Part shown: in pieces, positions 36,385 through 44,900 of the stretch
How positions within the stretch are numbered: position 1 is the first letter of the stretch
Layout: every line of letters begins with the position of its first letter
Source of the DNA: Flavobacteriales bacterium
GTDB lineage: Bacteria > Bacteroidota > Bacteroidia > Flavobacteriales_E > Vicingaceae
Assembly: GCA_020635815.1 (NCBI GenBank)
Contig: JACJZB010000003.1
Location: forward strand, 1 to 64,000
Direction: 5' to 3'
Length of the DNA stretch: 64,000 bases
Notes under the pieces: generated by a model
The model's database searches: none
Seen by the model: only the letters and a program-made list of their open reading frames with translations
Told to the model about the DNA's origin: nothing
Translations under genes and position numbers: made by a program

Positions 36385-38526
36385 ATGAAAGGAAACGTGC
36401 TGAATAAAATTCTAATAATACTACCAGCATTTGTTATTCCTCTTATTTACAGTAAATTAACTGTTGATCCCGTTCTTTTGCCTAAATACCTATTTTTTTC
36501 GATTTATCTTTTATTTTTTTTGTTTGTAGTTTTTTTTATTAAGCCAAAAGATAAGAAAATTGATCTATCCATTTTTAAATCTAATATATTTAAAATATAC
36601 TTATCGTACATCATTCTTACGGCTGTTTCACTCTTTTATACCATTAACTTAACTGATGGGATTTTTGAATGGCTAAAATTATTTCTATTCTTTAGTTTTT
36701 TTAGTGTTTTAGTTTATTATTTCCAAAAAGATGAACATTTTATTAGAAATTTATGTGTGGTGGTTTCCATACTGTCACTTATAATTAATTTAATAGGATT
36801 ATATCAATTCTATCAGCTTATTTCTCATCATAATGTAACTCATCTTTCTACCTATTTTATTGATGCTACTTTTGCTAATCGAAATCTTTTTGCTGAAATA
36901 CTACTTCTTACACTTCCTTTTGTCATTTATGGAGTCTTAAAATTTAAAGGAGCTATAAAAATAAGTAGTATATTTTCTCTATTAAGTTCCTTATTTTTAA
37001 TTACCTCTATGTTAACTCGTGCTGTATGGCTTGGTCTAGTTGTGGCAAGTATAGTAACAGTTTTTTTATTTCTTTTAATAAGATTAAAACAGAAAAAAGT
37101 TAGTGTTAAGGTTAATTTTAAACAAATAACTATTCTTTTAGTTTTAATTCCTTTTTCAATACTCATTGCTGTATTTTTCTATTCAAGATTTGATACTGGT
37201 GATACATTTAAAAAGCAAATTGGAGCTATTTCAAATGTGAACTATGGAGGTGCCAAAGAACGAATTGAATTATGGAAAAAATCGCAAGATATTATTAATG
37301 AAAACCCAATAGTTGGAATTGGATTAGCATCATGGAAAATAGAAGTGTTAAAGTTTCGTGTAGATGGTACAAAACAAGAAGATGCAGCAACTTTTTATCA
37401 GTATCCACATAATGATTTTGTTATGGTCGCGACTGAAAATGGTATTATTGGTTTGATACTCTATTTACTATTATTTATCACAATTTTGTATTACATTATT
37501 TTTATTTTAAAACATACAGAACCATCGGTACATCTGTTTTACTATCTAATGTTTTTAGGAGTTGTTAGTTTCTGTGTCATTTCTTTTTTTAGTTTTCCAA
37601 AAGAACGAATTGAACAAAATATATTTCTAGCTTTTATGTTTGCTCCAACTGTGATAAAATATCATTCAATTCGTCTAGAACTACAGCAGAATGTTTCCAT
37701 TAATCAAAAAAATGTTTTTTATATTGGGATAGCAATAAATATATTGCTTGTTATTTTTTCCATTTTTTTAGGAATAAAAAGATTGCAATCTGATACTCAT
37801 GTTTTAAAAGTATTGAATGCTAAAATAAACAGCAATTGGCAGAAAGTGATAAAAGAAACAAATAAGGCAATTTCACCATTTTATAGCATGGATCCAATGA
37901 GCACTCCTTTAGAATGGTACAGAGGAACAGCTAATTTTAATCTTGGAAAAAATAATGAAGCTGTACTTGATTTTGAAAAAGCGATTAGCATAAATCCTTA
38001 TCATATTCATGTACTAAATAATTTAGGAACATGTTATGAGTTGAAAAATGATCATAAAAAGGCTATTGAGTATTATCATAAAGCTCTTGCGATTAATCCA
38101 AATTATGAAGATGTCATATTAAATTTAAGTGCTAGTTATTTTAATGCTAGAATGATTGATTCTTCTTATCAGATGATAAGAAGGTGTAGTGTAAATGACA
38201 TTACTGAAAGACATGCCTCTAGTTTAAAAGTAATAGTTCCTTTAAAATTTAAGTCTATTAAATCAGCTATTGCTAAAAGTAAAATACCAAAAGAATTATT
38301 GATTCAACAAAAAGGATGGAGGTATAGAAAGTTGAAATTCCCAAATGCAAATGATAATGATTTCTCGAATATTTATAAGCAAACTGTAAGTTTAAAAATA
38401 GACAATATTTTAGCTGATATAGATTGGATGATTAAGTTACATCTAAAATCAGTTAAAAATGAAATTAGTTTAGAAGAACAAGTTTTTATTGATGCCGATT
38501 ATATATTAAATGACATAAAAGAATAA
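36385..38526 (+). CDS. O-antigen ligase family protein with C-terminal TPRs
   Basis: 713 residues. About 11 membrane helices cover residues 8-470. LTRAVWLGLVVAS and NPIVGIGLASWKIEV are typical of the Wzy_C/WaaL family, which joins or polymerises O-antigen or other lipid-linked glycans in the periplasm. After the last helix (about 448-468) comes a soluble part with two or three TPR motifs (NNEAVLDFEKAISINPYHIHVLNNLGTCYELKNDHKKAIEYYHKALAINPNYEDVILNLSASYF). Such ligase-TPR fusions recur in Bacteroidota; the TPR may recruit a partner or acceptor. No glycan cluster surrounds it, so the substrate is open. Confidence 0.82.
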   Translation: MKGNVLNKILIILPAFVIPLIYSKLTVDPVLLPKYLFFSIYLLFFLFVVFFIKPKDKKIDLSIFKSNIFKIYLSYIILTAVSLFYTINLTDGIFEWLKLFLFFSFFSVLVYYFQKDEHFIRNLCVVVSILSLIINLIGLYQFYQLISHHNVTHLSTYFIDATFANRNLFAEILLLTLPFVIYGVLKFKGAIKISSIFSLLSSLFLITSMLTRAVWLGLVVASIVTVFLFLLIRLKQKKVSVKVNFKQITILLVLIPFSILIAVFFYSRFDTGDTFKKQIGAISNVNYGGAKERIELWKKSQDIINENPIVGIGLASWKIEVLKFRVDGTKQEDAATFYQYPHNDFVMVATENGIIGLILYLLLFITILYYIIFILKHTEPSVHLFYYLMFLGVVSFCVISFFSFPKERIEQNIFLAFMFAPTVIKYHSIRLELQQNVSINQKNVFYIGIAINILLVIFSIFLGIKRLQSDTHVLKVLNAKINSNWQKVIKETNKAISPFYSMDPMSTPLEWYRGTANFNLGKNNEAVLDFEKAISINPYHIHVLNNLGTCYELKNDHKKAIEYYHKALAINPNYEDVILNLSASYFNARMIDSSYQMIRRCSVNDITERHASSLKVIVPLKFKSIKSAIAKSKIPKELLIQQKGWRYRKLKFPNANDNDFSNIYKQTVSLKIDNILADIDWMIKLHLKSVKNEISLEEQVFIDADYILNDIKE

Positions 38527-38562
38527 AAATAAAAAGTTTATATTAGCACCAAAATTAAATGT

Positions 38563-39219
38563 ATGGTTATAAAATATCTAAAGTGTTTCCTGCTTATCTT
38601 CTCAATAAGCTTAGGTTTCTTAAATCAGAGTAAAGCACAAAATGTGGTCTCTGTATCTCCAGATTCAGCATATCAAAATCAAACATTAAATGTTGTAATT
38701 ACAGGTAGTAGCACTAATTTTGGGCAAGGAACAAGTACAACTCAAATTTGGCTCTCTCAAGGAGCTACAATAATCCCATCAAATTCCGTGTTTGCGGCTA
38801 ATAATTCACAACTAATTGTAAATTTTACAATTGGAGGAAATGTACCTACTGGTTTGTATGATGTAAATGCTTATAATACTATCGATGGTTATTTTAGCCT
38901 CATTGAGGGGTTTGAAGTGTTGCCGATTATTACTGAAATTAATGAAAATATAGAACCAATAGCAGTTAGTAAAGTATATCCAAATCCATTTAAAAACACC
39001 TTAAAACTTGAATATACTTTAGAGTATTCATCTAAGGTTCAAATCATTATGTTTGATACTTATGGGAGGATTATTTCTAACTCAATCACTGAAAATAAAC
39101 AACCTGGAAATTATTTACATGAATTTAAAGATGATATTATAAATCTCCCGGCGGGTAATTATTTTGTTCGATTAAGAACTGATAAAAAAGATTATAATTA
39201 TAAGCTCTTAAAAAATTAA
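38563..39219 (+). CDS. Small T9SS-exported protein with IPT/TIG-like domain
   Basis: 218 residues. Signal peptide 1-25 (ending SKAQ), then a single beta-sandwich of about 90 residues (VVSVSPDSAYQNQTLNVVITGSSTNFG...) that looks like an IPT/TIG immunoglobulin-like domain, then a T9SS type A sorting domain starting KVYPNPFKNTLKLEY. With only one small domain before the sorting signal it is unusually compact for a T9SS cargo. It lies 36 bases after the O-antigen ligase-like gene in the same direction, which suggests cotranscription, and T9SS cargo are anchored through a lipopolysaccharide, but a functional link is speculative. Confidence 0.78.
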   Translation: MVIKYLKCFLLIFSISLGFLNQSKAQNVVSVSPDSAYQNQTLNVVITGSSTNFGQGTSTTQIWLSQGATIIPSNSVFAANNSQLIVNFTIGGNVPTGLYDVNAYNTIDGYFSLIEGFEVLPIITEINENIEPIAVSKVYPNPFKNTLKLEYTLEYSSKVQIIMFDTYGRIISNSITENKQPGNYLHEFKDDIINLPAGNYFVRLRTDKKDYNYKLLKN

Positions 39220-39230
39220 TCATGATAATA

Positions 39231-39262
39231 AAATCCGATGAGTTTTCATCGGATTTTTATTT
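39231..39262 (+). terminator. Rho-independent terminator after the small T9SS protein gene
   Basis: Eleven-base stem AAATCCGATGA/TCATCGGATTT with loop GTTT (39231-39256), followed by T-rich sequence. It closes the ligase/T9SS unit ahead of mutS. Confidence 0.9.
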
Positions 39263-39379
39263 ATTATTGGGCTCTCTATCAACAATTGTCAAATTTCTGT
39301 TTATAACTAAAGGTTTAAAAAATGGGTAGTTTTTAGCTATTCAATTAAGTTTGTGTGAACACTAAATTAAACTTAAAAA

Positions 39380-41989
39380 TTGGCTAAGACTAAAGATAAA
39401 GAGACTCCATTAATGAAACAATACAATACCATTAAGGCGAAATATCCTGATGCGATGCTGTTATTTAGAGTGGGTGATTTTTATGAAACTTTTGGTGCAG
39501 ATGCTATTCGAGCTGCAAAGGTGTTGGGTATTACGCTTACAGCTCGAAATAATGGTAGTTCAAAGTTAGAATTAGCAGGGTTTCCTCATCATTCATTAAA
39601 CACTTATTTACCAAAACTAGTAAGAGCTGGAATGCGAGTTGCTATATGCGACCAATTAGAAGCTCCGAGTAAAGAAAAGAAAATTGTAAAACGAGGAGTT
39701 ACCGAGTTGGTTACTCCTGGAGTTACTTTAAACGACCAGATACTAGATCATAAATCAAATAATTTTTTAGCGGCTGTTCATCTCGATAAAAAAGGAGCAG
39801 GTGTTTCTTTTTTGGATGTTTCTACAGGTGAGTTTTTAGTCGCTCAAGGAGATGTGCAGTATATCGATAAGTTGCTACATGGTTTTAAACCAACAGAAGT
39901 GTTGTTTCAACGAAACAATAAAAAACAATTTATAGAAAATTTTGGTGAGCAGTTTTATACTTTTTGTTTGGACGATTGGGCTTTTACCCAAGATTTTGGA
40001 CAAGAAATCTTAAAAAAGCATTTTCAAACAGTTTCCTTAAAAGGGTTTGGAATAGAAGATTTGTCTTATGCAATTTCGGCAGCTGGTGCAGCTTTACATT
40101 ATTTGTCAGACACACAACACGATAAACTAAAACACATTACTTCTTTATCAAGAATCGAGGAAGACAAGTATGTGTGGTTAGATAAGTTTACTATTCGTAA
40201 TTTGGAATTGATTTATTCGCCCAACGAAAATGCGAAAACATTAATTGATGTGTTGGATAAAACCATCTCTCCAATGGGATCGCGTATGCTAAAACGTTGG
40301 GTTGCTTTACCTTTAAAAGACATACAACCTATAAATGATAGATTAACTGTAGTTAGTCAGTTTGTAAACGATGTTGATTTATCGAATGAGCTAATTCATA
40401 ACATCAATGAAGTAGGTGATTTAGAACGTTTAATTTCTAAGGTAGCAACAACGAGAATAAATCCTAGAGAAGTAGTTCAATTAAAAAGGGCGTTATCTGT
40501 TATTGAACCAATTAAAGAGTTGTGTTTGAACTCTAAAAATGAATCACTTCAAAAAATTGGAGATCGTTTAAATCCTTGTGTAATTATTAGAGATAAAATT
40601 GCTCAACAAATTCAAGATGAGCCACCTGTACACATTAATAAAGGTGGAGTAATTGCAGAAGGAGTGAATGATGAGTTGGATGGACTTCGGAAAATATTAA
40701 ACTCAGGCAAAGATGCCTTAGTTGAAATACAAGAACGGGAAATTGAAAATACGGGAATACCAAGTTTAAAAATATCGTTTAACAATGTTTTTGGGTATTA
40801 TATTGAAGTTAGAAATACACACAAAGATAAGGTTCCAGAAAATTGGATTCGTAAACAAACCTTAACACAAGCAGAGCGTTACATTACAGAAGAACTTAAA
40901 GAATACGAAAGCAAAATATTAGGTGCTGACGATAAAATTTTAACGTTAGAAACGCAGTTGTTTAATGATTTGGTTTTAGAACTTTCCGATTACATTTCGC
41001 CCATCCAATTGAATGCTCAGTTAATTGCCCAATTGGATTGTTTGTTGTCGTTTGCAACCATTGCCAAACAGAATAATTATACCAAGCCAGAGGTAAATAA
41101 CTCAAAAATTATTGAGTTTAAAGATGGTCGCCACCCTGTAATTGAACAGCAATTAGCAGTTGGAGAAGAGTATGTGGCGAATGATATTTATTTGGATGAT
41201 ACTACTCAGCAAATAATGATGATTACTGGGCCAAACATGAGTGGTAAATCAGCATTGTTACGACAAACAGCTTTGATTACACTAATGGCTCAAATAGGAA
41301 GTTTTGTGCCAGCAAAACATGCTAAAATTGGGTTGGTTGATAAAATATTTACGAGAGTAGGGGCATCAGATAATATTTCGCAAGGCGAATCTACCTTTAT
41401 GGTAGAGATGAATGAAACGGCAAGTATCTTAAATAACTTATCGGATAGGAGTTTAATTTTATTGGATGAGATAGGAAGAGGAACAAGTACTTACGATGGT
41501 ATTTCAATAGCTTGGAGTATTGCTGAATATTTGCATGAGCAACCTAAACTCAGAGCAAAAACATTGTTTGCTACGCATTACCATGAGCTGAACGAAATGA
41601 CCAATGCGTTTAAGCGAATTAAAAATTACAATGTTTCGGTTAAGGAAATCAATAACAAGATTATCTTTTTAAGAAAACTAGTTGCTGGTGGTAGTAATCA
41701 TAGTTTTGGTATTCATGTAGCTAAAATGGCAGGTATGCCTAAAAAGATGCTAGATAGAGCTCACGAAGTATTGGCTCAATTAGAAAGATCGCATGCGGGA
41801 CAACAAAAAGGAAAGTCTATTCAATCAGAAAAAACAGAAGATTTTCAATTGAGTTTTTTCCAATTAGACGACCCAGTTTTGGAAAATATTAAAGATGAAC
41901 TAATAAGTATTGATATTAATACACTTACTCCAGTTGAAGCTTTAATGAAACTGAATGAGATTAAGAAAATGGTTGGGGGGAAAGTTTAA
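39380..41989 (+). CDS. mutS: DNA mismatch repair protein MutS
   Basis: 869 residues. The N-terminal mismatch-contact motif FYETF is present in RVGDFYETFG, the Walker A is GPNMSGKS, the Walker B is LILLDEIGRGTS and the ABC signature is DNISQGESTFMVEM. MutS recognises mismatches and recruits MutL. No ATG precedes the conserved TPLMKQYNTIKAKYPD; the first ATG would cut off TPL, so TTG 39380 is taken as start. TAAGTTTG at 39346-39353 fits a -7 box. The stop overlaps the convergent methyltransferase gene by four bases. Confidence 0.96.
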   Translation: MAKTKDKETPLMKQYNTIKAKYPDAMLLFRVGDFYETFGADAIRAAKVLGITLTARNNGSSKLELAGFPHHSLNTYLPKLVRAGMRVAICDQLEAPSKEKKIVKRGVTELVTPGVTLNDQILDHKSNNFLAAVHLDKKGAGVSFLDVSTGEFLVAQGDVQYIDKLLHGFKPTEVLFQRNNKKQFIENFGEQFYTFCLDDWAFTQDFGQEILKKHFQTVSLKGFGIEDLSYAISAAGAALHYLSDTQHDKLKHITSLSRIEEDKYVWLDKFTIRNLELIYSPNENAKTLIDVLDKTISPMGSRMLKRWVALPLKDIQPINDRLTVVSQFVNDVDLSNELIHNINEVGDLERLISKVATTRINPREVVQLKRALSVIEPIKELCLNSKNESLQKIGDRLNPCVIIRDKIAQQIQDEPPVHINKGGVIAEGVNDELDGLRKILNSGKDALVEIQEREIENTGIPSLKISFNNVFGYYIEVRNTHKDKVPENWIRKQTLTQAERYITEELKEYESKILGADDKILTLETQLFNDLVLELSDYISPIQLNAQLIAQLDCLLSFATIAKQNNYTKPEVNNSKIIEFKDGRHPVIEQQLAVGEEYVANDIYLDDTTQQIMMITGPNMSGKSALLRQTALITLMAQIGSFVPAKHAKIGLVDKIFTRVGASDNISQGESTFMVEMNETASILNNLSDRSLILLDEIGRGTSTYDGISIAWSIAEYLHEQPKLRAKTLFATHYHELNEMTNAFKRIKNYNVSVKEINNKIIFLRKLVAGGSNHSFGIHVAKMAGMPKKMLDRAHEVLAQLERSHAGQQKGKSIQSEKTEDFQLSFFQLDDPVLENIKDELISIDINTLTPVEALMKLNEIKKMVGGKV

Positions 41990-42612
41990 GCCTTCGTTTT
42001 AATCTCAAAACAAGCAAAAGTAAAATTCTGCGTGGTATCAAATGGAGTTGCATGTTCAATTGCTTTCGATTCAATTAAGCGTAAATCTCTAAAGGTTGTA
42101 ATTAAATCTTCTACGTTGTATTGAGTTATCTCTATTCCACTACATTTTAAAGGCCCAGTTTTAGAGAAAGTACCAATTATTGCATAACCGTTTATACTTA
42201 AACTTTTGGTAGCAATTTTAGTATAATGATTAATTTCTTTTAAGCCTGTTAAAAAATGAAAAGCGGCTCTATCGTGCCATAAATCATAAGTTTCGGTTGG
42301 TTCAAAATCATTAACATCAGAGACTATCCATTTTACGTTTTGAGCAGTACTTCCTAGTCTTTCTTTTGCTCGTTCAATTGCTTTCTCAGAAATATCTAAA
42401 ACCGTAATGTTAGTATATCCCAATTGGATTAAGTTATCTACTAAAAAGCTGTCACCACCACCAATGTCAATAATGTTGGCGTCAAGGTTTAAGTTTAATT
42501 TTTTTATAAAATCTAAGGAAGTTTCTGGTGTTGGCTGGTACCAACTTACTTCATTTAAGTTTTTGGTTGAGTATATATTTTCCCAGTGGGATTTTCGGTC
42601 AGTAGTTGCCAT
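41986..42612 (-). CDS. Class I SAM-dependent methyltransferase
   Basis: 208 residues. The glycine-rich SAM motif is IIDIGGGDSFLVDNL (about 46-60), followed by VLDIS (acidic residue binding the ribose) and IVSDVNDF. The N-terminal HWENIYSTKNLNEVSWYQPTPE and WHDRAAFHFLT are typical of a widespread family annotated only as class I methyltransferase, related to thiopurine and tellurite-resistance (TehB-like) enzymes. The substrate is unknown; the aromatic N-terminal lid suggests a small molecule. It is cytosolic and convergent with mutS. Confidence 0.78.
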   Translation of the reverse strand: MATTDRKSHWENIYSTKNLNEVSWYQPTPETSLDFIKKLNLNLDANIIDIGGGDSFLVDNLIQLGYTNITVLDISEKAIERAKERLGSTAQNVKWIVSDVNDFEPTETYDLWHDRAAFHFLTGLKEINHYTKIATKSLSINGYAIIGTFSKTGPLKCSGIEITQYNVEDLITTFRDLRLIESKAIEHATPFDTTQNFTFACFEIKTKA

Positions 42613-42703
42613 TTTTTGTTAATTAAATAATGAATTTAAATCAATCGAAAATTAAGCAATTTCTTAATAAGAAATAAATTGCTTTTAACTGGGTTTATTT
42701 TTA

Positions 42704-42852
42704 AACCACATAGAAACATAGCATTTTTTCCTATGAAAGAATGATCATAGATTATTTAATAATAAACAGAGTTTTTTTTGAATTTTTTCAGAAAAACTAT
42801 CATCAACTTAGGTTGATTTTATTGAGCTTACAAACTATGTTACTATGTGGTT
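42704..42852. repeat. MITE-like element with 18-bp terminal inverted repeats
   Basis: AACCACATAGAAACATAG at 42704-42721 and its inverted copy at 42835-42852 match at 17 of 18 positions. The 113 bases between are AT-rich, non-coding and hold one short hairpin (ATCAAC/GTTGAT near 42799-42815). No target duplication is clear. The right arm overlaps the end of the pseudouridine synthase gene. The sequence resembles an interspersed repeat seen between genes in this phylum. Confidence 0.75.
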
Positions 42853-43806
42853 CAGGAGATTAAATTTATCAGGCAAATCAGCAGAGAAAGAAACCTCTTT
42901 TTCATGGTATCTAAAACTAATCGTCTTTGCATGTAAAAATAAACAATCATCAGAATAAGTAAGCGGATTGTTTTTAAAATAATCGGGGTCTTTATAACCA
43001 ATATCGCCTAAAATTGGGTGATTTATATATGCAAGATGTAAACGTATTTGATTAGTTCTTCCAGTATGGGGATTAATTGCTAAAAGAGTAATATTCTTTT
43101 CAGGATATGTTTTAATTACCTCAAATTCAGTAAATGCATCAATTCCATCAGAACTAATAGTTCTTCCTCCGGCCGGTGTTTTTTCTATACTAATTTGAGT
43201 ATTTGATGAGAAATACTTTTGAGTTGGGAAGCCCTCAACCATTGCTATGTATTCTTTCTTAGCTGTTTTGTCTTGAAATTGTTTGCTAATGGATTGTACT
43301 GCATTATTTGTCCTGCCTAAAATAATTACACCTGTTGTATTTGCATCTAAGCGATGAATTATTTTAAAATTTTCCGAAGGAAAAGCCAGTTTTAAAATTT
43401 CAGTAAGTGAGTTTTTATTAAATCTTCCACTAGGGTGCATTGGAAGAGGAGCAGGTTTGTTAAGAACTAGTATGTGCTCGTCACAAAAAATAAATTCAAT
43501 GTTTACATTAACCGAAGGCTCTGTTTTTGGTTCAGAAAAATGAGTCGTTATATTTCCACCATAAACTTTGGAAGAAAATTTTGCAGGTTTATTATCAATA
43601 AATAAATTATTGTTCTCGATTTTTTCTATCCATTTTTCTTTCGAAACCATTGGAACTGATACTGCAAAAAAATCAATAATGTTTAAACCATTGTATTTTT
43701 GTTTAACAGCTAATTTGTATGGAGTAGGAGAAGGTACACTGCCAGGTAATGGATTGCAAACTTTTGCTAAAGCAAGATTAAATTGCTCTTTTGTAATTGT
43801 CATCAT
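42835..43806 (-). CDS. RluA-family RNA pseudouridine synthase
   Basis: 323 residues. The catalytic motif is HRLDANTTGVI with the Asp four residues into the motif, and NPHTGRTNQIRLHLAYINHPILGD is the conserved C-terminal signature. The N-terminal 85 residues do not match a clear S4 domain. The enzyme converts a uridine in rRNA or tRNA to pseudouridine; the site is unknown. Its ATG overlaps the tsaD stop by one base, so it is coupled to tsaD. The last codons (NHIVT then stop) are encoded inside the terminal inverted repeat of a MITE-like element, so the natural C-terminus was replaced or trimmed. Confidence 0.88.
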   Translation of the reverse strand: MMTITKEQFNLALAKVCNPLPGSVPSPTPYKLAVKQKYNGLNIIDFFAVSVPMVSKEKWIEKIENNNLFIDNKPAKFSSKVYGGNITTHFSEPKTEPSVNVNIEFIFCDEHILVLNKPAPLPMHPSGRFNKNSLTEILKLAFPSENFKIIHRLDANTTGVIILGRTNNAVQSISKQFQDKTAKKEYIAMVEGFPTQKYFSSNTQISIEKTPAGGRTISSDGIDAFTEFEVIKTYPEKNITLLAINPHTGRTNQIRLHLAYINHPILGDIGYKDPDYFKNNPLTYSDDCLFLHAKTISFRYHEKEVSFSADLPDKFNLLNHIVT

Positions 43807-44831
43807 TAAACTTTCATTCGGGCATTTGGTACCGATTGTTGTGTGCCAAAATTTTGTTGTAAATAATGATGGTAGCCAGTTATTGCTATCATTCCAGCGT
43901 TATCGGTACAATATTCAAATTTGGGAATAAATACCTTGTAGTTTTCTTTTTCTAACGCCAATAATCGTTTTCTCAATTCAGAGTTGGCAGAAACACCACC
44001 AGCAATTGCAATTTGATTAATTCCTGTTTTTTTGGCTGCTTTTTTTAAGTTAATCATTAAAATATCAACGATTGTTTTCTGAACAGAAGCACAAATGTCG
44101 TTGAGGTTTTCTGTTATAAAGTTTTCATTTTCAGCTAATTCTTTTTTAAGAAAGTATAAAACGGAAGTTTTTAAACCACTAAAACTAAAGTTTAAATCTT
44201 TAACTCTAGGGTGAGGAAATTCAAAACGATTTGGATTTCCTAATTGAGCATATTTATCGAGTAAAGGTCCGCCAGGATAAGGCAAACTAAGCATCTTGGC
44301 AACCTTGTCAAACGCTTCGCCAGCAGCATCGTCAATGGTTTCGCCAATTACTTTCATTTCAAAATAGTCGGTAATTTTTACAATTTGAGTATGGCCACCA
44401 CTTACGGTTAAACATAAAAATGGAAAAGTAGGCTTGTTGCTCGTTCCATCTTCTTCTTCAATAAAATGAGCTAAAATATGCCCATGCATGTGGTTTACCT
44501 CTATTGTTGGAATGTTTAAGCCCAAAGCAAATGCTTTCGCAAAAGAACTACCAACCAATAATGAACCTAATAACCCTGGTCCATTGGTATAAGCAACGGC
44601 ACAAATAGCCTTTTTATCAATTCCTGCTTTTTTTAGTGCAGCATCTACAACAGGTACAATATTTTGTTGGTGAGCTCTAGAGGCAAGTTCGGGAACTACG
44701 CCACCATAGGCTTTATGGATGTCTTGATTAGCAATAATGTTGGCAAGAATTTTGCCGTCCTTTATTATTGCTGCAGCGGTATCATCACACGAAGATTCAA
44801 TTCCTAAAATTATAGTTGATGATTGCTGCAT
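43806..44831 (-). CDS. tsaD: tRNA N6-adenosine threonylcarbamoyltransferase
   Basis: 341 residues, normal length. The N-terminal GIESSCDDTAAAII, the metal-binding pair in EVNHMHGHILAHF, LTVSGGHTQIV, DDAAGEAFDKVAKML and IAGGVSANSELR are signatures of the Kae1/TsaD ASKHA fold. With TsaB, TsaE and TsaC it makes t6A37 in tRNAs reading ANN codons. It heads a two-gene operon with the pseudouridine synthase, a reasonable pairing of two RNA-modification enzymes, and is divergent from tamB. Confidence 0.96.
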   Translation of the reverse strand: MQQSSTIILGIESSCDDTAAAIIKDGKILANIIANQDIHKAYGGVVPELASRAHQQNIVPVVDAALKKAGIDKKAICAVAYTNGPGLLGSLLVGSSFAKAFALGLNIPTIEVNHMHGHILAHFIEEEDGTSNKPTFPFLCLTVSGGHTQIVKITDYFEMKVIGETIDDAAGEAFDKVAKMLSLPYPGGPLLDKYAQLGNPNRFEFPHPRVKDLNFSFSGLKTSVLYFLKKELAENENFITENLNDICASVQKTIVDILMINLKKAAKKTGINQIAIAGGVSANSELRKRLLALEKENYKVFIPKFEYCTDNAGMIAITGYHHYLQQNFGTQQSVPNARMKV

Positions 44832-44900
44832 TAAATGTATTTTTGTTAGTTCGTTTAGCCGTTCAAAATTATCAAAAAAAGAAGAATAATATGGAGCCTT

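Noticed and set aside
39380..39420. ATG start for mutS at the first methionine
   Set aside because: It would remove the conserved TPL of the TPLMKQY segment; the TTG start keeps it.
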